From positions 1 to 46,159 of the forward strand of contig JAKMFL010000079.1 of assembly GCA_022425485.1 (NCBI GenBank): a stretch of DNA of 46,159 nucleotides, read 5' to 3'. The notes under the pieces are model-generated. The model was not told where the DNA came from. It saw only the letters and a list, made by a program, of their open reading frames with translations, and did no database searches. Each line of letters begins with the position of its first letter. The stretch's first letter is position 1. Below, in pieces: positions 1 to 8,475 of the stretch. The translations under genes and the position numbers were made by a program. The stretch is from Alphaproteobacteria bacterium (GTDB taxonomy: Bacteria; Pseudomonadota; Alphaproteobacteria; Puniceispirillales; Puniceispirillaceae).

Positions 1-68
1 AAACTTCTCCATCCAGCAATCCTCACTTGAGCATTCCAAGACTTACCTCTTTTACGCACACAACCCAT
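1..68 (-). CDS. Tyrosine recombinase (integrase), N-terminal fragment running off the left edge
   Basis: Reading leftwards from an ATG at 68-66 gives 22 uninterrupted codons starting MGCVRKRGKSW and continuing NAQVRIAGWRS to the window edge. A basic start followed by R-K-R-G-x-S-W-x-A-x-V-R is typical of the arm-type DNA-binding domain at the N terminus of phage and island integrases. The fragment lies about 100 bases from the 3' end of a tRNA-Arg gene, on the side where integrative elements insert, and it reads away from the tRNA. Such enzymes recombine attP with attB. The catalytic domain is outside the window, so activity cannot be judged. The fragment is short and the call rests on motif plus position. 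Confidence 0.6.
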   Translation of the reverse strand, partial: MGCVRKRGKSWNAQVRIAGWRS

Positions 69-171
69 TGATTTGACCTTTTACTGTGTCAAATCTGTGT
101 CAAAACTGAAGTTCTCTGAGAACAGACTGAAATCAAAAACTGATAACTATCTGAGTATATTGAGGGAATTA

Positions 172-248
<77 letters not shown>

Positions 249-277
249 ATCTGGTATCCAACGGCTTTTATTTATAA

Positions 278-352
278 CCGTTATTTCTGGCCGTCATTTA
301 TAACCGCCATTCCTAACTGTTATTTTTGGCTGTTATTTCTGGCCGTCATTTA
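278..352. repeat. Direct repeat upstream of tRNA-Arg, 21 bp with 52-bp period
   Basis: A 21-base sequence containing TTATTTCTGGCCGTCATTTA occurs at 280-300 and again, identically, at 332-352. A diverged partial copy (TTATTTTTGGCTG) lies between them. Nothing in 249-519 looks like a gene. The block is upstream of the tRNA on its own strand. Only two full copies exist and spacing is irregular, so this is not a CRISPR array. Confidence 0.8.
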
Positions 353-444
353 GCCGTCCTATATGGCTTATCTTCTTTTAAATCATCTATGCGCTGAATA
401 CAACTATCTGAAAAAAAATCACGGGTCTATAAAATCATGGGCCC

Positions 445-485
445 AAAAAACGCACCAAAAAACGCACCAGAAAACGCACCAGCAA
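445..485. repeat. 12-bp tandem repeat, three copies, downstream of the ABC ATPase gene
   Basis: The core CGCACC recurs at 451, 463 and 475, giving a 12-bp period with units close to AAAACGCACCAG. It lies 35-75 bases beyond the stop codon of the minus-strand ABC ATPase gene. Read on that gene's strand the units are T-rich. Confidence 0.85.
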
Positions 486-519
486 AATGTGCCAGACCAT
501 TGATACTTGCCCTATTGCG

Positions 520-1494
520 CTATCCTTCACTGCGGGTAAGGGATAAGAAGATATCCTCTAAGTCCGGCTCATCAGTGCTGACATCGCCCACGGCGATACC
601 TGCTTTATGCAGCTGTGCCAAAATAGCGCCCGCTTGGGTGTGATTAGGGTTAAAGCGGATACGCATGCGCCCTTCGCCCAATACGGGGTTTAAGGCTTTT
701 ATTTCCTTTGGCAGCTTGGCAGGCAGTTTTTCGGGCAGGCTAATATACAAATCTTTTTGCGCCGCTGATTTAAGCAATTCCTGCTTTGGCTGAGAGGTAA
801 TAATCTCGCCCTTATTTAAAATGGCGATATGGTCGCAAAGATTCTCCGCTTCTTCTAAATAGTGGGTGGTAAGCACTATCGTCACGCCGCTTTCATTCAG
901 CTCTCTGACCGTGTCCCAAAGGCGTTGTCGCAGCTCCACATCCACGCCGGCTGTTGGCTCATCTAGCACCAGAACGGGCGGTTGATGTACCATCGCTTTT
1001 GCTACCAAGAGACGCCTGCGCATGCCGCCCGATAAGGTGCGCGAATAGGCGCCTGCCTTGTCGGTTAATCCCATCAGTGCCAACAGCGCATCTGTGCGCC
1101 GCTCCGCCTTTGGCACGCCATACATGCCCGCATTAAATTCCAACAATTCGCGCGGCGTGAAGTAAACATCGATATTAAGCTCTTGCGGCACGATACCGAT
1201 ATTTGCGCGTAATTGGCGAGGGGCTGTATCTAAATCGCTGCCCCAAACAGAAACGCTGCCAGCACTTTTAATTACCGTCCCTGCTAGGATATTAATAAAG
1301 GTAGATTTACCGGCACCATTTGGCCCGAGCAAACCAAAAATACACCCTCTTGGTACTTCTATATCTATCGATTTCAGCGCCTGCTTGCCCGCACCCTTTG
1401 CCTCACCGCCATAGGTTTTTTCCAAGCCATAAGCGGTTATCGCGAAATCTGGATTTGGACTGTCCGAAAAAGGAGGGGTGAAGCTAGCATGCAT
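520..1494 (-). CDS. ABC transporter ATP-binding protein, ABC-2 (YadG/CcmA-like) type
   Basis: This 324-aa protein is a single ABC ATPase with a C-terminal extension, as in subunits of ABC-2 exporters for drugs or polysaccharides. Visible motifs are Walker A GPNGAGKST near residue 57, the Q-loop region IVPQE, the signature LSGGMRRR, Walker B LVLDEPTAGVD, and a switch histidine in TTHYLEEAE. The last ~90 residues resemble the regulatory tail of YadG/DrrA-like subunits. It would work on the inner face of the cytoplasmic membrane with a separate permease, but none is encoded next to it in this window. The partner may lie left of the tRNA or elsewhere. Substrate unknown. Confidence 0.9.
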   Translation of the reverse strand: MHASFTPPFSDSPNPDFAITAYGLEKTYGGEAKGAGKQALKSIDIEVPRGCIFGLLGPNGAGKSTFINILAGTVIKSAGSVSVWGSDLDTAPRQLRANIGIVPQELNIDVYFTPRELLEFNAGMYGVPKAERRTDALLALMGLTDKAGAYSRTLSGGMRRRLLVAKAMVHQPPVLVLDEPTAGVDVELRQRLWDTVRELNESGVTIVLTTHYLEEAENLCDHIAILNKGEIITSQPKQELLKSAAQKDLYISLPEKLPAKLPKEIKALNPVLGEGRMRIRFNPNHTQAGAILAQLHKAGIAVGDVSTDEPDLEDIFLSLTRSEG

Positions 1495-1736
1495 GTTGAA
1501 AAAACAGCCTTATTTAAAAGAGGGGTATTAGAGGAAAATTACAGCGCTCTTTTAACAAACCCCTTACCCATAAAAAGTCTGTCTGCGCCCCAGTAACACC
1601 CCTATGATATAGGCAAAATTGCGATAAAGAGCAATGGGTGAGAATGGTTGTTTGTTCGCCGCACTTGGTCTATTCTGGCTGGGAAAGGCGACAGCCTTGC
1701 CAGCTTCAATCTATCGAATGGGATTATTAAAATATC

Positions 1737-1946
1737 ATGTCACACGCACCTGTCAGCACTGCCTCTATTGTGGATATCAGCGATCATGTTTCTGTTGCCT
1801 CTGGTACAAGCCGGATTTCATGTGATGGCGGCGGCGGTGCGCTAGGGCATCCACAGGTTTGGCTGAATTTGCAAAAAGAAGATGATGATGCCCCTGCCAA
1901 GGTGGTTTGTCCTTATTGCTCACGCTTGTTTGTTGCAGACGCTTAA
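1737..1946 (+). CDS. Small zinc-finger domain protein, NDUFS6-like (zf-CHCC)
   Basis: This 69-aa protein carries the conserved arrangement SCDGGGGALGHPQVWL ... VVCPYCSRLF: a first Cys, a GHP histidine and a CxxC pair. That matches the bacterial relatives of NDUFS6, the zinc-binding accessory subunit of respiratory complex I. In alphaproteobacteria such proteins are usually annotated only as zinc-finger domain-containing protein. A role in complex I or Fe-S assembly is inference from the mitochondrial homologue. No strong Shine-Dalgarno is visible before the ATG. It is followed by a 10-bp tandem repeat and then polA. A longer Cys-rich reading frame overlapping at 1634-1825 is a shadow. Confidence 0.8.
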   Translation: MSHAPVSTASIVDISDHVSVASGTSRISCDGGGGALGHPQVWLNLQKEDDDAPAKVVCPYCSRLFVADA

Positions 1947-1978
1947 GGGCTGTGCTCGCGGCTTTTCGTGCGCACTAA

Positions 1979-2010
1979 TGAGCCAGAATGAGCCAGAATG
2001 AACCAGAATA
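1979..2010. repeat. 10-bp tandem repeat, three copies, between the zinc-finger gene and polA
   Basis: The unit TGAGCCAGAA appears at 1979 and 1989, then as TGAACCAGAA at 1999, followed by TAAGCGG. Every unit therefore begins with a stop triplet (TGA, TGA, TGA, TAA). The block lies about 30 bases after the zinc-finger gene's stop codon. Confidence 0.85.
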
Positions 2011-2071
2011 AGCGGATGTCAGCTTCAATCGAAGTTGGCATGAAATGATAACATCAACAGGATTTAAATCC

Positions 2072-4951
2072 ATGTCTCAGCCCCCTACCCGTGATCAGCT
2101 TGTTCTTGTAGATGGGTCTGGTTATATCTTCCGCGCCTTTCATGGTCTGCCAATGATGACCCGGCCAGATGGCACGCCCATTAATGCGGTATTTGGCTTT
2201 ACCAAAATGCTGCTAAAGCTAAAGGCCGATTTAAACCCTTCTCACATTATTGTAATTTTTGATGCGGGACGCATCACCTTCCGCAATGAGATTTATGGTG
2301 AATATAAAGCAAATCGTTCTGAGCCACCTGAAGAGCTGGTACCACAATTCCCTCTGGTGCGTATAGCGGCTGAGGCGATTGGCCTGCCCATGCTAGAAAT
2401 GGAAGGGTTTGAAGCAGATGACCTTATCGCCAGCTATGCCCTGAAAGCGGAAAAACAAGGCATGCCTTGTTTAGTTGTTTCTTCTGACAAGGATTTAATG
2501 CAGCTGGTTCGCGGCGATATCACCATGCTTGACCCCATGAAAAACCGGCCTATCGGCGCAGATGAGGTGGTCGAAAAATTTGGCGTTACCCCTGATAAGG
2601 TTGTAGATGTACAGGCATTGGCTGGGGATTCTACAGATAATGTGCCGGGTGTCCCAGGCATTGGGGTAAAAACGGCGGCAGAGCTTATCAACCAGTTTGG
2701 CGATTTAGAAAGCTTGCTTGCTGGGGCCGAGAGCATAAAACAGCCAAAGCGGCGCGAAAATCTGATCAATTTTGCAGAGCAGGCACGCCTTTCGCGCCAG
2801 CTTGTTTTGCTAAAAGATGATGTTGATCTGCCGATAGATATTTCTGCCCTCACCTTCCAGAAGGCAGATGATGAAAATCTGATGGGGTTTCTTGCCGAAC
2901 AAGGCTTTAAATCGCTGATAGCCGCGCTTGGCGGCACCATGCCTGCGATAAACGAAAATGCGGCTGGCCTGAAGGCGTCAAATGGCAACGCAGATGCTGG
3001 TCCTGCTGGCGGGCCAGATGCAATATTGCCGCCTGTGGTCGGGGAAACGGACTATCAGCTGATCACCGATATTGCTGATCTCGAAAGCTGGATTGATGCA
3101 GCACGAAAACAAGGCTTTGTTGCCATAGATACCGAAACCAGCTCTCTTGATGCGGCGCGTGCGCAGCTTGTAGGCGTGGCAATGGCAATAGCTGCTGGGC
3201 GTGCTTGTTATATTCCTTTGCGCCATGTTGGGCAGGGTAAAGGGCCAACAGATGCCGCGCCGCAAGGCGGTCTTGATTTCAGCGCTCCAGAGCCAGAAGC
3301 AGCAGACGCTGAGCCACCCCTCCAGCAGATAGATTTTGAGGCTGCAATAGAGCGATTGCGCGGGCTGTTTGCTGACCCCTCTGTTTTGAAAATTGGTCAT
3401 AATCTGAAATATGATATGCATGTGCTGAGCCAGCCTCGTAATGGCGGTTTAGAGCTGAGCCCGGTCGAGGATACGATGTGCTTATCTTATGTTTTGGATG
3501 CGGGGCGTTCTGAGCGGCATGGGCTAGACCCTCTCGCGCTCAACCTGCTACAGGTTCAAACCATTAAATATGAGGATGTATGCGGTAAAGGGGCAAAACA
3601 AATTTCCTTTGCTGAAGTCAGCCCTGAGACAGCTTGTGCGTATGCTAGCGAAGATGCCGATATTTGTTTGCGGCTTTGGATGATGTATCGCCCGCGCCTT
3701 GCTCGTGAAGCGGTAAGCAGTGTTTATGAACGTCTTGAGCGTCCGCTTATTCCTATTCTGGCAGAGATGGAAAAGAAGGGCATTGTTGTTGACGGGAATA
3801 TTCTGCGCCGTTTATCGAATGATTTTGCTACCCGCATCGCTGAGCTTGAAGCGGTTATCCATAAGCAAGCCGGCACCAGCTTTAATATCGCCTCACCGAA
3901 ACAATTAGGGGAAATCCTATTTGATAAAATGGGATATGAGGGGGGTAAGAAATCTAAGACAGGTGCTTGGTCTACGGGCGCAGATGTGCTGGAAGATCTG
4001 GCAGCAAACGGGGCTGAAATTGCTAAATCAGTCTTGGATTATCGCCAGCTTGCTAAGCTGAAATCCACCTATACTGATGCGCTGATGAAATCAATTAACC
4101 CAGATACAGGGCGCGTACACACCTCCTATTCGATGGTTGGTGCGTCTACCGGCAGGCTATCTTCATCTGATCCGAATTTGCAGAATATTCCTATTCGTAC
4201 CCAAGAAGGCCGGCAGATTAGAACTGCCTTTGTTGCCCGAGACGGGTATAAGTTAATCTCTGCTGATTACAGCCAAATTGAGTTGCGTCTGGTGGCGCAT
4301 GTTGCCGAAGAAGAGACAATGATGGCGGCGTTTCATAGAGGGGTAGATATTCACGCCCAGACCGCAGCCGAGGTCTTTAATGTTCCCTTAGAAACGATGG
4401 ATTCAGAAACGAGAAGACGCGCAAAGGCGATTAATTTTGGAATTATTTACGGGATTTCTGGCTTTGGTCTGGCACGTCAGCTTTCCATTCCGCAGGGCGA
4501 AGCACGCGATTATATCAAGGCCTATTTTGACCGCTTTCCGGGCATACGTTCCTATATGGATGAGGCCAAGCAATTTGCTAAGGTAAATCATTATGTTGAA
4601 ACATTGTTTGGCCGGCGTATTCACATCCCGCAAATTGAAGATAAAAATCAAGCTGTGCGTGCCTTTGCTGAAAGACAGGCTATCAATGCCCCAATTCAGG
4701 GCAGCGCGGCAGATATTATTAAACGTGCTATGATAAGATTACCTGCGGCGATAAAGGCAGCTGGTCTGAATGCTGATATGTTGTTGCAGGTGCATGATGA
4801 ACTTATCTTTGAAGTACCAGAGGCAGAAGCGGATAGAGCAATTGTGTGTATTACCAAAATTATGGAAGAAGCGGCTGCCCCAATATTGGAATTAAAAGTA
4901 CCTTTGGTTGCAGAGGCAGGTATCGCGGATAGCTGGGCAGAAGCCCATTAA
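2072..4951 (+). CDS. polA: DNA polymerase I
   Basis: Repair and Okazaki-fragment polymerase. All three domains are present: an N-terminal 5' nuclease (VDGSGYIFRAFHG at the start, then EGFEADDLIA and SSDKDLMQL), a 3'-5' proofreading exonuclease with its acidic residues retained (AIDTETSS near residue 351, then IGHNLKYDM and YASEDADI), and a family A polymerase (SADYSQIEL near 730, the O-helix RRRAKAINFG near 780, QVHDELIFE near 906). The length of 959 aa is close to other alphaproteobacterial PolA. I chose ATG 2072 (MSQPP) because ACAGGA lies about 10 bases upstream; an in-frame ATG at 2045 would add nine residues. Polymerase and proofreading both look active. Confidence 0.97.
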   Translation: MSQPPTRDQLVLVDGSGYIFRAFHGLPMMTRPDGTPINAVFGFTKMLLKLKADLNPSHIIVIFDAGRITFRNEIYGEYKANRSEPPEELVPQFPLVRIAAEAIGLPMLEMEGFEADDLIASYALKAEKQGMPCLVVSSDKDLMQLVRGDITMLDPMKNRPIGADEVVEKFGVTPDKVVDVQALAGDSTDNVPGVPGIGVKTAAELINQFGDLESLLAGAESIKQPKRRENLINFAEQARLSRQLVLLKDDVDLPIDISALTFQKADDENLMGFLAEQGFKSLIAALGGTMPAINENAAGLKASNGNADAGPAGGPDAILPPVVGETDYQLITDIADLESWIDAARKQGFVAIDTETSSLDAARAQLVGVAMAIAAGRACYIPLRHVGQGKGPTDAAPQGGLDFSAPEPEAADAEPPLQQIDFEAAIERLRGLFADPSVLKIGHNLKYDMHVLSQPRNGGLELSPVEDTMCLSYVLDAGRSERHGLDPLALNLLQVQTIKYEDVCGKGAKQISFAEVSPETACAYASEDADICLRLWMMYRPRLAREAVSSVYERLERPLIPILAEMEKKGIVVDGNILRRLSNDFATRIAELEAVIHKQAGTSFNIASPKQLGEILFDKMGYEGGKKSKTGAWSTGADVLEDLAANGAEIAKSVLDYRQLAKLKSTYTDALMKSINPDTGRVHTSYSMVGASTGRLSSSDPNLQNIPIRTQEGRQIRTAFVARDGYKLISADYSQIELRLVAHVAEEETMMAAFHRGVDIHAQTAAEVFNVPLETMDSETRRRAKAINFGIIYGISGFGLARQLSIPQGEARDYIKAYFDRFPGIRSYMDEAKQFAKVNHYVETLFGRRIHIPQIEDKNQAVRAFAERQAINAPIQGSAADIIKRAMIRLPAAIKAAGLNADMLLQVHDELIFEVPEAEADRAIVCITKIMEEAAAPILELKVPLVAEAGIADSWAEAH

Positions 4952-5098
4952 AGCGGTGTATTGACATAGCGGCCAGTTGCCGCATTTTTGCCGTAATCAG
5001 GCCGTGATTTGACCTTGTACGTCTTTGAATATTAGCAGCATATTATGGCAAAATGCGATGGTTTGTAGCTAAGATGCCAATTAGAGGAGAGAGCAGGA

Positions 5099-5794
5099 AT
5101 GGCCAATAGACTAGCCCTAGTGGATGATGATCAAAATATCCTAGCTTCTGTTTCGCTGGCACTCGAAGCTGAAGGCTATGAGGTGGATACCTATTTTGAT
5201 AGCGAACAAGCCTTGATAGGTCTTATTCAGCGCCCCCCCGCACTCGCTATTCTGGATATTAAAATGCCGCGTATGGATGGCACAGAATTGCTGAGCAAGC
5301 TGCGTCAAAAATCAAGTCTGCCAGTAATATTCCTCACCAGTAAAGATGATGAACTTGATGAAGCTTTAGGCCTTGGTATGGGGGCAGATGATTATATCAC
5401 CAAGCCCTTCTCGCAACGTTTATTGCTGGCCAGAATTAAAGCTGTTTTAAGGCGAATTGGTCATGAGACATCATCTGGCCCAAAGGCAGATACAATTTCG
5501 CATGGCGATCTTGTACTAGACCCAGAACGCCACCTGTGTAGCTGGAAAGAGGTGGAGGTAAAGCTTACAGTTACTGAGTTTTTGTTGCTGCAAGCGCTGG
5601 CGTTGCGCCCCGGTCATGTTAAAAGCCGCGATCAGCTGATGGATGCAGCTTATGGCGATTCTGTTTTCCTAGAGGACAGAACCATTGATAGCCATATCAA
5701 GCGTATCCGCCGAAAGTTTCGTGCCCATGATAATCGGTTTGACAGAATTGAGACCCTCTATGGAATTGGCTATAAATATAAGGGCGATGCCTAA
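5099..5794 (+). CDS. chvI: Response regulator of the OmpR/PhoB family, ChvI-like
   Basis: The 231-aa protein has an N-terminal receiver domain (acidic pocket VDDD at 8-11, phospho-acceptor Asp53 in [11 protein letters not shown], conserved Lys in YITKPFS) and a C-terminal winged helix ([12 protein letters not shown] ... [14 protein letters not shown] ... GIGYKY). The start is supported by GAGGAGAGAGCAGG just upstream. It is followed after 48 bases by a histidine kinase, and then rapZ and ahcY, which is the chvI-chvG neighbourhood of alphaproteobacteria. There ChvI controls envelope, acid-stress and host-related genes. The gene name is inferred from family plus context. Confidence 0.88.
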   Translation: MANRLALVDDDQNILASVSLALEAEGYEVDTYFDSEQALIGLIQRPPALAILDIKMPRMDGTELLSKLRQKSSLPVIFLTSKDDELDEALGLGMGADDYITKPFSQRLLLARIKAVLRRIGHETSSGPKADTISHGDLVLDPERHLCSWKEVEVKLTVTEFLLLQALALRPGHVKSRDQLMDAAYGDSVFLEDRTIDSHIKRIRRKFRAHDNRFDRIETLYGIGYKYKGDA

Positions 5795-5842
5795 TTATAG
5801 CTTTTTTAATTTAGCAGGATAAGGAAAAGGAGGGCGATATTC

Positions 5843-7435
5843 GTGAGCGACAAAAAGCGCTTTTGGCCCTCTTTTATCAGTCCGCTTTCCGCACGCATTC
5901 TGGCCATTATGCTGCTGCCTCTAGCGCTGTTTTTCATTGGGTTATTTTCCATTGACCAATATCGTTCAGTCTTAGTGCGTGCCGAATTTGATGCGCTAGA
6001 GCGTCAGGGCATGACACTCGCGCGGTCGCTTGCCCTTGCGGAGGCGGATAGAACTGAAAGAAAGGTAGCCACAAGAGAGTTGTCGCCGCAAACCATGCGT
6101 CACCTGCTGCCGCTTGTGGGGTATGGCTCGCAACTTCGTGCCCGTGTTTTTCAGCCTCAAGGCCAGCTGATGGCAGATACATTCCGGCGCGGCGACCGCT
6201 TTCCCATGACCCGTATTAGGCGGCGTGAGCCAGTGGATTTCTCCAGTCGCTTTCGTCTAGAAACGGTTGGCGCCTTTAACAATCTGGCTGACCTAATCTC
6301 TAATCGTCCGCCTGTTCCAGTGATGAATTTGCGTGGCTTGCGTCATGCGGATGGTTTGTATGATGTGCGTGCGGCTTTATCTGGGGATATTACGCGCAAT
6401 ATGTGGCGCAATCCGCGCGGCCAGCTGGTGCTATCTGTCAGTCTGCCTATCCAGAATTTGCGGGTGGTACGCGGCGCCCTTCTAATGACCAGTACGGGCG
6501 GCAATATTGAGCGGGAAATCGCGAATGTGCAATGGGCGTTTGTGCAGCTCTTTATGGGTATTTTGACCGTGACCATTTTGCTAGGTCTGTATTTAGCGCG
6601 TTCCATTACAAGGCCCATTGTATTTTTGGCAGCCTCTGCGGATCGCTTGCGGCAAACAGGGGATATTCAAACCCCGTTGCGCGGCCTGCCTGAACGCAAG
6701 GATGAAATAGGCCAGCTTTCACAAGCCTTGAGCGATATGACAGCTGAATTGCAACGCCGTATTCAGGCGACGGCTAAATTTGCTGCGGATGTTTCGCATG
6801 AAATCAAAAATCCGCTGACCTCTTTGCGTTCTGCTGCAGAAACCGTGGCGCGTATTGATAACCCTGAACAGCAGCGTAAATTAATGGATGTTATTTTAAC
6901 AGATGTTAACCGACTTGATCGGCTTATCACCGATATCAGCCAAGCTAGCCGTGTGGATGCCGAGCTTACTGGTCAGACCCCAGAACCAGAGGATATCACG
7001 GCTTTGCTGGAAAGCTGGGCAGAAGTATCGCGGGCCCGATTTGGCCAGCAAAGGCTGAGCTATCAGCCCTATAAAAAACCGCTGATGGTGCGGATGTATA
7101 ATACGCGCATCATTCAGATACTGGATAATCTTCTGGCAAATGCGATGACCTTTCATAGCGGCGACGCGCCTATACTTCTTAGCGTCAAACGGATACGCGG
7201 GCAGGTTCAAATCAGCCTTGCAGATAAGGGGCCCGGTTTGCCGCCGGGTAAAGAAGAGCGTATTTTTGATCGGTTTTATACAGAACGCCCATCCTCTGAA
7301 GGGTTTGGCAAGCATTCTGGTCTTGGCCTGTCTATCGCGCGGCAAATTGCGATAGCCCATGGCGGCCAGTTAAAAGGGGCGAGCGATAAATCAGGCGGGG
7401 CGGTTTTCACCCTTACACTTCCGCTAGCGAATTAA
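5843..7435 (+). CDS. chvG: Membrane sensor histidine kinase, ChvG-like
   Basis: A 530-aa HisKA kinase anchored by two membrane helices (about 17-37 and 231-251) around a ~190-residue periplasmic sensor. A HAMP linker follows, then the dimerization domain with His319 in DVSHEIKNPL, and an ATPase domain with N box (NLLANAM), G1 (DKGPGLP) and G2 (GLGLSIARQI). All catalytic motifs are intact. The start codon is GTG, chosen because AGGAGGG lies eight bases upstream. It should phosphorylate the adjacent ChvI-like regulator. In relatives the periplasmic part is held in check by ExoR, which is not encoded here. hprK, often the next gene, is missing. Confidence 0.88.
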   Translation: MSDKKRFWPSFISPLSARILAIMLLPLALFFIGLFSIDQYRSVLVRAEFDALERQGMTLARSLALAEADRTERKVATRELSPQTMRHLLPLVGYGSQLRARVFQPQGQLMADTFRRGDRFPMTRIRRREPVDFSSRFRLETVGAFNNLADLISNRPPVPVMNLRGLRHADGLYDVRAALSGDITRNMWRNPRGQLVLSVSLPIQNLRVVRGALLMTSTGGNIEREIANVQWAFVQLFMGILTVTILLGLYLARSITRPIVFLAASADRLRQTGDIQTPLRGLPERKDEIGQLSQALSDMTAELQRRIQATAKFAADVSHEIKNPLTSLRSAAETVARIDNPEQQRKLMDVILTDVNRLDRLITDISQASRVDAELTGQTPEPEDITALLESWAEVSRARFGQQRLSYQPYKKPLMVRMYNTRIIQILDNLLANAMTFHSGDAPILLSVKRIRGQVQISLADKGPGLPPGKEERIFDRFYTERPSSEGFGKHSGLGLSIARQIAIAHGGQLKGASDKSGGAVFTLTLPLAN

Positions 7436-7460
7436 CCATGAAGTTGCTATTCTATTAGTC

Positions 7461-8387
7461 ATGAGCGATAGCACCACCGAAAATCAATTAATGCCTGAAA
7501 CGCCTGCCCGCGCCAATAATGGGGGCATTAATAATACTGGCCGTCTGGTGATCGTAATAGGCCAGTCAGGTTCTGGCCATTCTACCGCCCTTGATTGCCT
7601 AGAGGATGCAGGGTTCAGCGCGATAGATAATCTGCCGCTTGCCTTAATCGATCAACTGGTCGCGTTATCGGTTGAAACCGAAAAGCAACATATTGCAGTT
7701 TGCGCAGATTTACGCACCTCTGGCTTTGATGCTAAGGCGATTGAGCGGCTGGTAGAAAATTTACGAAGCCGACTTGCGGACCAGTGTCAGCTAGTCCTTA
7801 TCACGGCCCAGCCGCAGGAAATTTTGCGCCGATATCAGGCAACACGTCGCCGCCACCCCTTGCAGAAAAGCGCATCTAGCCTTGAAGCTGCAATAGAAAC
7901 AGACCAGATTTCTGTAGATGCCCTTCGCCATCTGGCCGATTTGCATATTGACAGCACGGATACAACACCAACTGAATTTCGATCTGCTTTATTAGGCCGT
8001 CTAGGGCTTGCGCAGGAAAGTCAGGCACAGCTTAACATCCTCAGTTTTTCCTATCGCCGCGGCCTGCCTTCTGCAGCAGATTTTATTTTTGATATGCGTT
8101 TTTTGGCTAATCCACATTGGCAAAAAGAGCTGCGCGCACAAACCGGGCAGGACAGTGCGGTGAAAGATTTTGTGCATGCAGATGAGGCGTTTCAGCCTTT
8201 CATGGATGGGGTTATTGCCCTAGTCTTAGCCAGCTTACCGCGCTTGCGCAGCGATGGGCGCGGGCAGATAACGCTGGCATTTGGGTGTACAGGCGGGCGG
8301 CATCGCTCGGTTGCCAGTGCAAACTGGTTCGCTAATTGGGCAGCCACACAGAAAATGGCGGCGCAGCTTTACCACCGCGATCTATAA
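7461..8387 (+). CDS. rapZ: RapZ-family protein (YvcJ/UPF0042) with an altered P-loop
   Basis: 308 aa. The C-terminal half is typical: SFSYRRGLPSAADFIFDMRF, NPHWQKELR, and GCTGGRHRSV at 275-284, the region used for RNA and metabolite binding in E. coli RapZ. The N-terminal nucleotide-binding half keeps the overall family pattern (CLEDAGFSAIDNLPL, ATRRRHPL), but its Walker A reads GQSGSGHST at 34-42, with His40 where the catalytic lysine is expected. The Walker B-like strand is LVLITA rather than ending in an aspartate. ATP/GTP hydrolysis may therefore be lost while the C-terminal function remains. The gene sits between chvG and ahcY, where hprK and PTS genes usually also occur. Confidence 0.9.
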   Translation: MSDSTTENQLMPETPARANNGGINNTGRLVIVIGQSGSGHSTALDCLEDAGFSAIDNLPLALIDQLVALSVETEKQHIAVCADLRTSGFDAKAIERLVENLRSRLADQCQLVLITAQPQEILRRYQATRRRHPLQKSASSLEAAIETDQISVDALRHLADLHIDSTDTTPTEFRSALLGRLGLAQESQAQLNILSFSYRRGLPSAADFIFDMRFLANPHWQKELRAQTGQDSAVKDFVHADEAFQPFMDGVIALVLASLPRLRSDGRGQITLAFGCTGGRHRSVASANWFANWAATQKMAAQLYHRDL

Positions 8388-8475
8388 GTTTTTTGCATTA
8401 TTCCAGCCTATTTGCTAAGCAAGGGGCAGGAAATTTATGGAGCGCCCATTTTGTGCCACGCCAAGGAGCTATTTT

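Noticed and set aside
278-352. Possible CRISPR array from the repeated 21-mer
   Set aside because: Only two full copies plus a degraded one, no regular spacers and no cas genes nearby.
1634-1825. 63-aa Cys-rich frame upstream of polA
   Set aside because: It overlaps the NDUFS6-like gene in another frame, has no Shine-Dalgarno and no recognisable motif.
8388-8475. SAH or SAM riboswitch before ahcY
   Set aside because: The 88-base gap shows no recognisable conserved core or convincing paired structure of those classes.
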